Part shown: positions 1 through 13,510 of the stretch, one piece after another | How the letters are laid out: every line of letters starts with the position of its first letter | Numbering within the stretch: position 1 is the stretch's first letter | Source: Mugil cephalus | Lineage: Eukaryota > Chordata > Actinopteri > Mugiliformes > Mugilidae | Reading direction: 5' to 3' | Length of the DNA stretch: 64,000 bases | Assembly (NCBI RefSeq): GCF_022458985.1 | Contig: NC_061781.1 | Coordinates: 14,907,501-14,971,500, forward strand | Program-made: the position numbers and the translations under genes | Notes under the pieces: generated by a model | The model's database searches: none | The model's input: only the letters and a program-made list of their open reading frames with translations | Told to the model about the DNA's origin: nothing

Positions 1-3000
1 CGACATGCTTAACACGTGCTGCTGCTCGTGTAAGAGTTTAACTTTGAATTTCCTGGCACTTAAACTCAAAGATCTGCTGGTTGGCAAAGTATTGACTATT
101 TAGATTAGTTTTCACTGGAGTGGAAACCACCTTCACGCAGACCATCAAGTGCTAATTGGTTTGGAATGGACCAAAGGTATCAGGGAACAGATTCCAGATG
201 ACACACCGCTGATGGAAACATCCTTTAAGTAAATGTAGCAGTCGGCTCCAGCCTGCCGCACCATGCTTCATCTGCTCGGGACGTCTGATTACGCAAGCAG
301 TGAGTGCTAGCTGAAGCAAAGGGTTCCTCTGTAGTGTATTCTTCTCTTTAATGAAGTGCACTGCTGCAGTTGCAATTCTGCTCCGGGTCCGTGTGGAAGC
401 TATCCGCCCCGGCCTGCATGTGGGAAAGTATCTGAGGCAGCAGTGTCCCGATGGGTTCAGTACAGATGGCGCAATTAAAAGCGAGCCACAGCAATCCTCT
501 TTTCTGAGCCAGACATATTGGAAAATGAACGGGAACAATGAATCCAGTTTAGAATATTTTACTGAAGTTCACAGAAAACAATATAACTAGCCACAGGAGG
601 ATGGGAAATGTGAGCCGACATCAAAAAATAGCCCAGTAGGTGTTGTTCGGGGATTTCTATATTTTGCTGTTAACTGCAATGTGTAAGTAAAACCGTGTGT
701 TTAAGTGCACACTCTTAGTTTTGTTTCTCAGTGTTAAAACAAGTCATAATAAGTTTGATCAGAACAGGATTTTAACTTTTTTTTAAACCTCAGTGCTTCC
801 CCGATTAACAAAAGCCAAAATCCTAATGAGAGGACGTTGCAAAATAAGACGACCTTGCTCCCTCGTTGATCAGAGACCACTGTGAGAAGTAAACCCGCCT
901 GCCCTGGCACATCGCCCTAATAGGCTGTCTCATCAGTTCAGTGGGAGAAGGTGGGAGTTGTTGTGAATTGCGTTTCCCCTCTCATCGTGGGCTGCTCGCT
1001 GTGCTCCGGAGGTATCAAGACTCTGAGACAAGGTTGGTCGTAATTAATACGGAAATCAAATTCTACCCACTTTGCATCCTCTCTGATTTAATTACTTTTG
1101 TGTTGATTAGCATCATATACCACTATCATCTCCGTGTGACGTATTTTAAACAAGTTATCGCCCGTGCGTCACCTACTGAAAATAGACGCACTCCGTTTTT
1201 TTTTAACAGGTTCGTCTTATTTCCTCTCTCAGTCATTCTTGCCTCAGAGGTCTCATAACGCAGTACATTTCTAATGCTCTCTACTATCACTTTTTTGCAA
1301 CATTGCTAGTTGGAATCAAGTTGTGTTGTTGCGGCAGCGGGACCACAGATGGCTTGCGCACAAAACACTCAGCACATGATTCCATTATGGCAATTAAAAG
1401 AAGACCCGGTGAGCAGAAACTTAATGTTACCTGCTTTGCTTTAATGTATGGCTGAGGGCCATTTTCTCAGCAAGTCCTTATTAAGGACTTCAAGGTGTAA
1501 CCTTCCACACAGTCTCCCCTGTGTTAAGATGACCATTTTGAAACTTCCAAACTCCTCAACTCACGTTTTACTCCTTGGTTATTCTACGTATGTTACACAG
1601 ATGCTATGGTAAGGGCTCCTGCCGAGACCATAGGGGAAAAGTTTCCATCGCTGTCCTTCCATTGATGACGTCTTCTTGGAAAGATGCAAAGTTTGTGTGG
1701 CGACAAGGTTATTTATATCTTATATTTCCACAAACTCGATTCAAAGGACTAATTAGACATTTTTAATCCGACATGCCAGATGGTTTGTTAGACAGAACCA
1801 TCTGGGAAGTTGTCCATGGACACCACTCGGAAAAGAGAGGGCACTTTCAAAAGTACTTGGCAGGTGATTGGGTCAATCATCTGTCGATCACTTGAGAGTA
1901 CACAATGGGAAACACAACAAGCAACAGTCCATCAGTGCAGACGCATATGTAGTTATGTGTGTTAATGATTCTCGACTATTTGTAAGGAACACTTACACAT
2001 AAAAGGTGCTTTTAGGACACATAAAACGTGGCCATAGGTGCCAGCAGTATGGATGGTCATGTGGTTATGTGATCACATGAATCTCGTAGTTCAACTGCCT
2101 CACGATTTAAATACAACCAGCATTCTTTCAAATATGTCGCCCCTTTGTTGTAACTAGATTGGTTTGGACTGTTTTGAGTTTATATCTCCTGACAATCAAA
2201 TTTTCAAATCATGCCATTTCAAGCATTAGCTTCAGCCACAGTGTACCCTCTGATCTGTGTTGACTTGCCCCAAAATGAGCATTGCTCGCAGAACAAATCA
2301 GTCCAAACTTTACAAATCTCTGATGTTTTTTAGTATTTTTTTTAGTATTCAGGCAAGTTCTTGTGACATGTACGGCATTCATTGTCTAGGAGTTATGTCC
2401 ATTTGAAACTGTTTCAAGGGTAAACTGATACCGGCACAAATCCAACCCCATCTCTGGATCCACTCCTTTTGACAATGTTTATTTCTCTCATTCTAGCTGC
2501 TGCTTACGTGACACATCAACTCAGTCTCACGGCAGTTTGTGAAATAATTACGAACTGTCCACAGAGCTCGGTGCGTTCACTAAAGATACTACCAAATGAC
2601 ATAAAGGAATAATTGTAGGTGGAAGCATTTACATGTTCTCTTCATTTTTCAGGCCTGGATACTACGTCCACTTATTTTATACGGGATTAAACAGAGTGTT
2701 AATGTTTTACTTGATTGCTAGCTGCTGGCTGTGGCTTTGTATTCATCGTATCGAAATGAGAGTGCAAACCAAACAGGTGTATCCAGTTGTAATATTACCG
2801 TACGTTTTAGTGTGTGACCAAACCATAAAGTAATATGCAACATGCTCCACAGGAAGAGCAACCAAACTCCATGCGTGTGAACCTTCACACATATTGAAGT
2901 AGTTTGAGTCCTCTTATGTATGTAATTTGTCCAAGTGATCTAATCCCTGTGAATGCAGCCCAGTTCCTGATTAAGTTCTAAACAATCTTAAGTGCTAAAC

Positions 3001-3600
3001 ATTACTTGGTACACTACATAATCAAAGTCTCTCTCAAGATGGCTCTTTGGCTGTCTGTTTGGGTACAAAGTGTTCATTTGTGCCGTGCAATAATCAATCT
3101 GTAAAATGCTAATTAGAGGAAAGACAAGTTGACATTTGTTGCTCTTCAGCTTTAGCTCAAACTGCGCAACAGCAGATAACACAAACCCACAAATAATGAA
3201 CACGGAGTTGCGTCTGAAAATGCTCAGACAAAGGGCACAGGCTAAAAAAGTTCCGAAACACCGAGTCCCGGTCTGCAACAGACACACAGTCTGAGCTGTG
3301 AAGATATGGATCACTGTTTGACAAATGATTATGATGATTTCGATATTCCCCGCAGACAATTCTACTTTTTCATTTCCTGGTAAATTGTCTCAGCACCAGT
3401 GCTGTCCTGGTGGGCTTCCCTCCCGGTCCCGTCTCCATTCTGTGGTTTTATTAAAGCCAACATTTGTCAGCAGGAAGATGGTTGATATGCAAAATGTGGA
3501 GCAGCTCACACCTCACGCTTTAGTAATTCTGGCTGTTTGAGAAATGAGATATGAGGAATGCCCTGCTATGACACAATAGATAAGAGACATGAGTAATGTT
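1..3600. other. Gene desert, left part
   Basis: No coding exon. 120-560 has moderate GC and an ATTACGCAAG (C/EBP-like) word. The rest is AT-rich single-copy-looking DNA with scattered homeodomain words. Longest frames about 105-123 codons, unmatched. Confidence 0.5.
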
Positions 3601-3689
3601 CGGAAGATTTTGATGTGATTGCTCTTTATTATATATTTTTTATTTGTACCTGAGTGTGTTTCAGAGAATAACAATCACAAGAGGGGAAT

Positions 3690-4110
3690 CGCTACAGCCT
3701 CAGCCTGCAAATGTGAGCTATTTAAAAACTATTCATTCAAATTGTAAAATGCATTTATGGAATATCCTCATAGATTTTTATTCAAGTGTTTAGTGAAGGA
3801 TTTACGGAATGCATCCCTTAATTATTTCAAAATCAAAAGAAGATTCTGCTGAATTGCAATAGATAACGTTTACTACAAGGCACTGGAGTGTGAATTCATT
3901 TGCAACCCTCAGCCACAAAATTAATGAACAATTATTTATCACAAATCTGCACCATTCATACTTTTGCCGCACAATGTAATTGCAATTCAAATGTCAGTAT
4001 GCATTAAATGTCACATGATTCCGTTGAAATTAAATGAATCGAACGCCCTCGTGCACATGATGAATAGATGAATATCACTACACTCAACTGTTCCCAACAG
4101 CTTGGGAAGC
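3690..4110. promoter_or_regulatory. Candidate conserved non-coding element
   Basis: CpG-poor, repeat-free stretch dense in AATTAAAT, TTAATG, AACAATTATTTAT and TGTAATTGCAATTC words, the look of vertebrate developmental enhancers. Conservation not tested. Confidence 0.35.
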
Positions 4111-6469
4111 TATTGCGTCTAATTTAATGTTTAACTTGTTTAATGGAAATAATTTACGACCGTTGCGATGTGATGTTGATGAAGATCAGAGCATACTTTA
4201 AGTTATGTGTTCTCATAAATGCTATATATTAAACTGTAACCCAGACATACAGTTTATAATGCTAGTCCATAATAGTATTAATAGAGCCAGTGATATATTG
4301 TTTTTAACTCAAATGAATAGATTTATTTCCCCTCTGATTTTGTTGTCACTAGATCTGCGATACAATAATGTTTAACTGTGTATAGTTTCAAAGCAAGGCA
4401 ATTTCTCGGAATATAATTTGTGCTGGCAAGATGAAGCGAAAGGACCATGCTGTGTGAGGAAATTGTTCTGCTAAGTGACTCTTCCCCTCACATTGCCAAG
4501 CAGCATCTCTCTATATAAATGGCCATTGTCAGGAACACACATCAATCTTGTTGCGTATCGCCACAGAGCCAGGAGGCGAGTCGGTGCAGGCTGCTGTTAC
4601 CAGTCAGAAATGTGTTGGGCTTGTCTCCTCGGGCCATCCCCGCTCTCTACAGTAGAGGCACAAACTGTAGCCACTGTTCTGAAGACTGGTCACTTTCATT
4701 AGAGAAGTCATTAAAGGAATTACAGGAGCCCTGCCATAGATTTTTCTTGCATTATTGTACTCGGATTTGGCTCAGTTCGTCAAGCATGTAACTGAAGTGC
4801 TGCAGCCGGTGCTGCAAAAATGTTTGCCTTCACGTATATTCTCCTAATGTGCGTGGATGTGTGATTTGTGAAAATATAAACACAGAGAATTTAAAAAAAA
4901 AAAAAAAAAAACACGAAAACATTTCTCAGGGAACCTATTGATTCAGTCTTTGGTTTAATTCCACTCATCCCTGAGGGGCTTTTTTATATTTTCGTGCAGA
5001 CAATTATGGTCTCAACTAAATCTGGTGATAGTCTGTGTTTTCCTCACGTAGCAAATCCAGTTAAAGCCCAGAACCAAGAATGACTCGAGTCCATCCTAAT
5101 AATCAGTTTGTAGTGTTTGTGTCTAAAACCTGGTAGAGCTCCTCCGCTCCCTGGAGCTGCAGCGCTGTCAAAATAATACTGAAACGATGATTTGCATTGG
5201 TGATATGAAACTATTCACGGTAGTTTATTTTCCTCCCAATTATCACCAGGGTTCGTAACGCTTATAATCCTCAGATGAAAATAGACTCCAACAAACATAC
5301 GGCTTGCTTTTGTCTGAGTGAGTGTTGCAATAAACAGTTCCAAGTTGTATTAGGAATATACCAGGAATCATCAGGAGAGAAGTTAAATTAGTGCGATGAT
5401 CATAAAATAAATACATTAGATATATTACAAATTGCCAGTACTACACATCCCAGGCAATGCTGCGGTCACCGCCACAATCCCCAATATTGACACAAATCTG
5501 AAAGCTGTCGCTTTTACAGGGGGAGAGCCGTGTGTCATGATTTACAAAGTGTCGTGAGCGGTATGAAGTGATTTTCCGAAAAGGAACTAACCATTTCTGT
5601 TTGAGGTCAATGACGTTATCGTTTTCATATTAAGGCAGAGGTTTTGATTACAAACAGCGAAACCATTTACTTTGTGAGTTCTCTCCACGTAGAAGCTGAC
5701 CAACGCGCATGCAGCATGCGAATCAAAAGCACCCACCAAGAAAAATGTGGCCAGAAACGTGTGTGGAGAAAACCAGAGCTTTGCATAAACCTGTGTGCAG
5801 GACAACGAGGTGGCGTCTGGGTAAAACTGATCATATCAGAAGCTGTTGACTCGGACTGCAGGGTGATCTCCCATGAAGACTAGCTTTAAAGAGTTGGACA
5901 GTTATTGTTCATACTAACACTAAAAGGGAGGTTATGATCATTTATAGAGAGTCGGGCATAAAATTACATCACAATGCTTTTCATTTATTTTAATTTTTGT
6001 TGAAATACTTAAACAAAAAATGTTTGGCAACTGAAACATGTGTCTTTAACTTACTATGTGGGTGGACTATAAATAAAAAAATGCATCCACAGATAGCTGA
6101 GGGACTAACATATCTTTCCTGAAATCCTTTATTTTAGGAACATTCCTTATTTTTTTACATGTACAATAATACCAGAATTATAACACCTCACTCAAAAGTT
6201 CAGATTTCTAACGCTGCCCTGGAGATGGTGGTATAATAACAACCTAAGCATTCGCATCTCTCTTCAGTGTGCTTATGTCTTCAGGGTTTCTTTGTTGGAT
6301 AATAATCAGTTATCATAAAAATGGCATATCTATATGTGTATTTCCACCACGTCCCCCCCATCCACTCATTTTTCATGCTTATATTGTCATGACCTGGAAG
6401 AGTGTGTATTCAGGGGGATGTTTCTGATCTCTTGTCCTGAGCTGTGGAATAATGTAAGAGCACTGGTGT
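4111..6469. other. Gene desert
   Basis: AT-rich. Contains the A homopolymer at 4893 and a patch at 4500-4790 with frames of 75-90 codons that resemble nothing. No gene seen. Confidence 0.4.
4893..4911. repeat. A homopolymer
   Basis: Run of 19 A in AT-rich DNA; no retroposon body recognised upstream. Confidence 0.8.
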
Positions 6470-6600
6470 GTTGCTGCCGCGGCTGGGGAAGCGTGTTGCC
6501 ATAAAATATTAACGACTTGGAAGCCCAGCCACATGACAAGATGAATGTAATTGGCCCTCGCAGCTCTATCTGTGCATGTTAATGAGATGGGATGGTATTT
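6470..6600. promoter_or_regulatory. Candidate conserved non-coding element
   Basis: Short block with GCCATAAAATATTAACG (CCATAAA is a posterior Hox/Cdx-type word), ATGTAATTGG and GTTAATGAGATGG. Inferred from motif content only. Confidence 0.3.
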
Positions 6601-8219
6601 AAATCAGTCGCGCCCCAGACACTGTGGCTGCAGTCTAGAAAACCACAAACAAAGACGCAGGGAGAGAGCATGGATGCAGTGAGAAAGATACCCGAAAATA
6701 TCACTTGCTATTTGGAACTAGGAGGACTAGATTTTCTTCGTATTATTATTATTGTTTCCGGTAGTTTCCGGTCTTTAAATGGTTTGAATTAATGGAAACT
6801 AACGCTGAGATAAATTTGTCTTTCAGACTATGTGGAGGAGATGCTGAGGGTTGAGAGAACCTGTGGACAAAGGCAGATATAAAGGTAAAGGTGTGCACCT
6901 GCACAGCACCTGTCCTGCTATGGAGCCGGGGCCGAGTCCTGCCTGTCATCAGCGGTCTGGAACAAAGCTGCTGCCCCTAAAACAAAATGTGACCACCCCA
7001 GGAGAAAAAACCAAAGGCTGTGGTAACTGCAAACACCGGCCTGGGTCTGTTCTCAGGGGATGAGACGCGGAGAAATGTAGCAGGTAGCAATAACCTAAAT
7101 CCTAAAAGCAAAGAAGGCCAGCTTCGGCTATAAAAAGGGCTTCTGTGCGTAAAGCCTTTCAGATTTCTGGAAAACTGAATGGATAAAAAAGTCGGCAGAA
7201 TGGAAACTGTGTCACTTTACTTTCATTATCCCGACAGCTTTTAGCTTTTATGAGACAGCGCTGTGGTCATCCTCACTGGCACCTCATAAAAACACACTCA
7301 TGCCCCTTGCTTGCAGTCATGTGACGCCGGCTGGACGAAGGTGTGATGTATCAAAGCTCCAGACAAAAATCTTGGCATGCCGTGTTTGTATCTGTGTGTT
7401 TGCGTGTGTGTGTGTGTGCGCGTGTGCACGCTTGTGTTTTTGTGCAGACCGGGAGAGACCCGATGCCAAAGGGAGGGGGAAGTGCAGGCAGGAGGACAGA
7501 TGGTCTCCCTCATGGTGGCTGAAATAAAAGAGGGAATTAGAAGACTCCGAGGTGTACACTCTGACGGCAATTACAGCAAATAGATTGGAAGTGGACCTCC
7601 AGGCACCCGGGGAGACAGCTCTGTGGGGGAGAGCTCCACCTCGCTGCATCTGGTTCGTGCACCTTCGACAGTCGAGACAAAAATAAATAAATTAATGCGC
7701 GAGACAAAACACCTTGTCTCTCCTTTAGCTGAGGCTCACTGACTATTAACATACTGCTGCAGATCAAGTTTCAGAACATAAAAAAAAAATCAAAACAAAA
7801 TAAACTTCATATGCACTACAGAGTTTGAAATGGATTTCTATATTACCATTTTTCTTGGTTTGGATACACGTTTGAAGGATTTGCAAAACCAATTTCAGAC
7901 AACCCTGGGAGCTGCTTTGGTTAGTTATTCTGCTGCCTGCAGGAGTTTGAAAACAGTCAATTATTTTTGTCTTGCTTCCTTCCGCCCATTGATTCTCAAA
8001 CGATTTCCACTGCACCTCCAAGTAAGACTATGCAGCAATTGAATTAAATAAGCCCACCCAATCAATACAAAATACGTAAAACATTCACAGTTCTCTTTCA
8101 TGGCCCGTGGAAAACCGAGAATTCATTGCAGATGAAAATGCAACAACCAAATGAAAGATACTTTTATAGATCTATGGAAACTGTTATGAAGTTTATTGAT
8201 GGCCATCAAATATTTTGAA
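6601..8219. other. Gene desert with TG microsatellite
   Basis: Mixed composition; the TG repeat at 7390 is the only repeat recognised. ORFs at 7298-7767 are shadows of it. Confidence 0.4.
7390..7438. repeat. (TG)n microsatellite
   Basis: Imperfect TG/CG run. It generates several overlapping false ORFs on both strands. Confidence 0.85.
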
Positions 8220-8800
8220 TATAAAATATTTAATGCGTTACTTCTGGCGATGTTTGTGCGCCGAATCCCAAACGCGGTCCGGCTTCCTCCTCTGAAGACG
8301 TTCGGAGCAGTTGGGATGGGCAGATTCCATTAGCTTTGCCCTGTGGCTGAATGAGTGAAATACCATTTAGAGAATAAGTGTCTCTAACCCCAAAACCTTG
8401 TGTTCCCATCAGTGCATAAATGATAAAGACGCAGTCTAATGAAACAAAAGGCTCCCTGCCAAAGTTGGCCATAAAAATAACATTTGGGTGAGAGAGACCT
8501 TAAGCTTGTCCATTAGCCTCAGAAAAGTGTCTTTACTGTTACTCCCACACTGTACGATCTGCAGTGCCAACGCCACTGAAATACACACAAGACAACAGTA
8601 ATAAAAACCTAAGTGATTCAACTGCATCGCTTTATTCCTCCGCGAGGTCCCGGGATTTTTACGGGTACCATACACTGGTTCCGCACGCGGCCAAAATCAA
8701 CATTTAAAATCTCCATTTTATAGGAAATATCATGCTAATTAGTAATTAAACCGACAGTTAATCCTCCCTTTAACAGACACGCATTGTTTAATGTCTTAAT
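8220..8800. promoter_or_regulatory. Candidate conserved non-coding element(s)
   Basis: 8450-8500 has GGCCATAAAAATAACATTTG; 8700-8770 has ATGCTAATTAGTAATTAAACC, with packed homeodomain sites. Repeat-free. Conservation not tested. Confidence 0.3.
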
Positions 8801-11460
8801 GAATGCAGGAGCACGTGCGTGAAAGCAACAGTGGATGCTGCCCTATTAATACGCGGCGAAGTTCTGCACCGCTATCAGCATCTGCATGTGTTCGCATGAA
8901 GATTTACACACCGGGCTTAGAACAAAATGAGAAATCAGGTTTGTATTGTGTACGATGTAAATAAGGCCAACTTTTGGCCTATGAGTTATGGCCTCCAGAA
9001 CTGGCTGCTTTCCCTTGTTGCATATATTCATGAACAGTAAATCACCGGCTTCAGAAAGGAAAACTAATACAAGGAAAGAAAAAAAAAAGTGAAAAGAAAC
9101 CAATGCACAAGCGATAATTAGACAGGGAGCATGTGCGACCAATAAAAATTAGTTATTTTTATCCACATTACGCAAGGATGCAGAGAGAGAAACTCAGAAT
9201 GAGCCCAAACATGCGTGTGTTAATGCTTGAGTGAAAACACATGATTAAAAGTGGATGAATAGAGTTTGTTCAGTGCCGAACAACCGGGAACTATAGTATG
9301 GAAGAGGAGACATGCAAAAACTCAGAAAAAAACAAGAAATACCGTGTTTATAATGTTGCCTTCAGGCGTATTCAGTGCACACTCTCAACACACACATATT
9401 CTTTTCCGAGTTGAAACCTTTTTCTTTAAAGTGATAACGTCTTAACCCCCTGTACAGCAGATAAAAGGTGGTGAGAGGTCTTTATTTTTCCATGTTTTGA
9501 GATTGAATGCGTGGTTTTAAATGCGACTTTAAGTTCATTTGTATCTGTCCCCCGAGAAAGTTCAGGAATCTCTCTGTTTTCTCTTTTTTTTTTTAAAGTC
9601 CGCTTTCTTTCACCTTCTGGGCAACCCGAGGAAGAGCCCTCTCCTTAAGATGTTCCAGATGTTGCTCGTATACTGTACACGAGTACAGCTGCAACTACAA
9701 AATGCTTTCTGTTGCTTTTTATGTGCTTCTGCAGCGCTAGCACGAAGCCTCCTCAGCCGAGGAACGCATCATTTAGCTCAAGATTAAAGATAGATTTTTT
9801 TTTAAGTGGTGTAATTGATATAAACAATATGTCATAAATTTTTTTAAAAAAATGGTCCGATTACTATGGTTTACATAATATGTAATTAACAAATGGTGAG
9901 TTACAGTATTCGTAATGTGTCTTTGAAAGTGAAGCAATCTTGGGGCGCATTTGCTGCCTCTTGGAGAGAAGGAAAACATCTGACCTTCGCCGTACACCGT
10001 GTTTGTGTTGGAATTGAAAGGAGCCTGAGAATTAAATTAAGAAAGTCTGTTGAACTCAACTTGGATGTGGTCGTAAATCACGGACAATTTTTCTCGGAAC
10101 AGGCAAATCCACGGACACGAGACGTTTAAGTCCATTAGAATAAAAAGCCGCAAATGTTTAAATCCAATCCTTTGACTTATTTTTAACTGGCAGTCCTACA
10201 CGGTGTGTTCTGTATATCTTACTGGCACTGCTAGATGAAAAGTGCTGAATATAAACCGACATCATTCAGCTGTGGCTCTAGACTACGTTGTCACGATGGA
10301 AACAACCCTGAAATGTGGGTGTAGGCGGTGAAGTCCAAGTCTGTGACGATCCAGTACAGTTCGAGGAAGATCGGTTAGTTTACTCAATGTGGATCATTTC
10401 TCACATTGTTACACTTAACCTTTCCTCTCTGAGATGTCTGTCCTGTCTGTTGCTGGGGACGAGCAGCAGCTGCAGAAACCTCCCCGTCTGGCTCGGCAAA
10501 CATCCCGCGATAATTTAGGATGCTGACACGAAGTAGGCTTCTGAAATGACCCAGACATCCTCATATATTTTATTTTTGTGTTAATTCTCAAATGAAATAC
10601 TTTATTCTCCTCTTTCTTCACGTCTCCAGTTTCTTTCAAATGCTGCCTCAGACGTCTTCCGTCAAAACATCTGAATATGTGCAAGACATGGTGACGATAA
10701 CTCACCTACACAGTGAGGGCCAAGAACGTGCTGCTGCAGCTACGTAAAGAGGCTTGCCCCCCCCCCAACACACACACACACAAACAAACACACGCAACAA
10801 GCCGGCCCCTTTCGTCTCAAACGTCCTCATCGCAGAAATGTTTAGTTAAATGAAAATGCGCCTTATCAGATATTTGAAGTCTTTAAAGAACTATTCAATA
10901 TCCTCCGTGAATGATTTTAATAGAGTGAGTCATATTTCAGGTGGCCTGCTTTTCAGATTGTATCACTGCTCAACATTTGTCACCTGTCAAATTATTTTCC
11001 CCCCGCATGTCACGTTCATTTGTCAAAACTGCGTTGCTCAAAGTTGCCTCCTGCTTCACGTCCAGCTAAATCAGATTTGGGGAGGAGGGCGAATTTGTAT
11101 TTGGATGTCATATTTATGGTAATGTTAAAATAATAAAGTTGTGCACAATTCTAAATGCAATTTGTCCACGTCCTGATGCATTTGAGCAAACATCTGTGCT
11201 AATGACGGGGGCCGCGGAGTGAGAACGAGCTGTTGAATTTTACAGAGGGGTCGCGTTTAATCAGCCAACGTACAGTACAGCAATTCCACAGGAACAGCTG
11301 CTGCACATATCAATCTTTGCCGATTCGCTTGCCAACAAGAAACAATTGTAGCCTTCAAAAAAGAAAAAAGGAAAAAAAAAACTAAAAAACAATTACATTC
11401 AAAGGCCATGTTACCTGAATTTTTCATTTAACCTTTTCACATTAATGAGAGCCGGACTTG
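8801..11460. other. Gene desert
   Basis: AT-rich, with the C/AC microsatellite at 10757. No gene or transposon recognised. Confidence 0.4.
10757..10794. repeat. C homopolymer plus (AC)n microsatellite
   Basis: Ten C residues followed by AC repeats and AAAC units. Confidence 0.85.
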
Positions 11461-11471
11461 GTCTGAGTCCA

Positions 11472-11485
11472 GACCACCAGAGGTC
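11472..11485 (+). promoter_or_regulatory. CTCF-like motif
   Basis: GACCACCAGAGGTC matches the CTCF core GRCCASYAGRKGGC at 13 of 14 positions, + orientation. Confidence 0.4.
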
Positions 11486-11499
11486 CACGGGCTGCTCCC

Positions 11500-13140
11500 A
11501 GGATGGAGACTTACGGCTGCTTCTCACCAGGGTTTTAACGCATTAATATTTCTGCAGTGTCTGATCAATGCCAGAGAAAACCATTTTTTATCATTCTTCC
11601 AGCTACTTAGAGCCACATCTGAATTACGGTTGGTGTATCCGATGCGCATTTATTCTTCCTCCCCGACAGTTTTATGGAACTCATTATCCGCTTTGTGGCC
11701 ATGGCTGTGAATGGAGAACCTGTGGGGGTTTTATGTGTAGTCAGTAGCTCCTCCACTGACCACATTTAATGTCCTCTCGGAAACAAAAAAACACAGGCGG
11801 GGTCGAGGGGGCGCATCCAAGCCCCTCCGACAACATGGGCAAGTCGCTGCTCACACACACAGCGTGCCGGCGTTAGGGTGTGTTGATGTGAGGCTGAGGG
11901 AGCAGACCGAGAGCCAGACCAGCGTTTTATTTACCTCAGGTGCAGCGGCTCATTATAACGGTGTTAATGAGGAGCAGATGTAGCCGAGTGAAGGAGGAGG
12001 AGGAGGAGGGGCGGCTGAAGGAGCGAGGTGTGGCCTGTCAAGGGTAAGCCTACATGGAGGTCTGTCCAGGGATTCCCAAATCCCCCCTTTCTGTGCAACC
12101 AAAACACCGTCACTTCACGTGTTAATATCTACTCAGCAAGTGCTATTAGCAAACACTGAGAACTGCCTACCGCAGTGATTTAGGAAGCACATGTGAACCT
12201 TGGCTATGTTAAAACGTTTTTTTTTTGTTTTTTTTTTAGATGTAGTCATAAATTATAGAGACGTTTGTGGAAACTACTTATTTTCGTTTGGATTATGTCG
12301 TTAGGGCTCTGAAATTAAAATCTAGTTAAGTTTCGCATGTTTTTTTACTGAAAACACTGAGGCCATCAATGAATTTACCTCACTGTAAAGTATTACTGTA
12401 TGTGAGTAACCCCAAGTTTATTCTGTGTGCCACAGGATTACCCTGTCGTCCAAATACTATTACGACTGCACCACTGTCACATATCACAGCGAAGGGAGAC
12501 ACAGCTGTTCACTGTACCAGATATCAAATAAGAGAATCCAAAACAAAAAAACAATTAACAGTAACATCAGAGCTTTATTTCATCCATGATTAGACTCCAA
12601 TGAAAAATTAAATTAAAATTTATTTAAGAAAGAAGACAGAAAGTAATGTGTACTAAGACATTTACATAATAATATTAATATTTTTCTTATACCATATCTG
12701 ACCAATAGATGAACTGCAATGGTGCCAATCTGCTGCACCTTAAAAGTGTGTAAATATAATGTAAGGGTCATTTTTAAAATATCTGCAGGAGATGAAAATT
12801 CAGCAGTGGTCGAAACATGTCAATTTAAACAAAAGATTTTGAGGCTTGAGCAGTTCCTCAGAAAGTCAGTATTTAGAGGTGGCATATACAAGTATTGTCT
12901 TTTCATGTCTTGTTAGCAAAACAAGAATATTGCCAACCTGATGTTTTAAACTAAACTTTTGAACATATGACTTGTCACACTATAAAATGCTTCATTTACA
13001 TGAGGTAAAACAGATTAAAAAATGTAATAAAAATTATTTTGCCACATAAATCAAAGAACAAATTTGATGCAGGACAAAAGTTGGAAACTAAATTTTTTAT
13101 TTTTTTATGATTTGTCTGTTTAGCTTAGCATTAATATCTC
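11500..13140. other. Gene desert
   Basis: A GC-richer patch at 11800-12060 with a GGA run (about 11990-12010), then AT-rich DNA. No gene recognised. Confidence 0.4.
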
Positions 13141-13510
13141 CCCTGAATCTATCAGTGAGGAGAAATGCAGCCCTCTGTTGGTGACAGGCCTCTATACTCT
13201 GCTGACAATGGAATGGCCTCAGCTTTGAGTTTGCCATTGTGACTCAGTCGCTGAATGAGCCCTGGCAGTAATGATCTCCATGAGCCCCCTGTGCGTGCCA
13301 ACGGTGGGCCATAACAGTCTTTATTCGCCATGAAACCTCCACTGGGAGCATCTCGTGGTCCCCAGGACAACAATGCTGGCAGCCAAGCCCACAGTCGGGC
13401 CGGCCTGTCTTTTACGTTTTTATGGGCTCGGCCTTCCCCCTGCTATTGAGCCAAATGTAGGCTATCAAACAAAACAATTTATGACCTGGTCTGAATTTGA
13501 CCTTGGGCCT
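13141..13510. promoter_or_regulatory. Candidate conserved non-coding element with CTCF-like motif
   Basis: Balanced-composition, repeat-free block between AT-rich flanks. On the - strand 13167-13181 reads CCAACAGAGGGCTGC (13 of 15 CTCF core positions). TTTTTATGGGC (Hox13/Cdx-type) lies near 13418. No stop-free conserved frame. Confidence 0.35.

Noticed and set aside
7298-7649. Overlapping 75-110-codon ORFs
   Set aside because: Products of the TG microsatellite on both strands.
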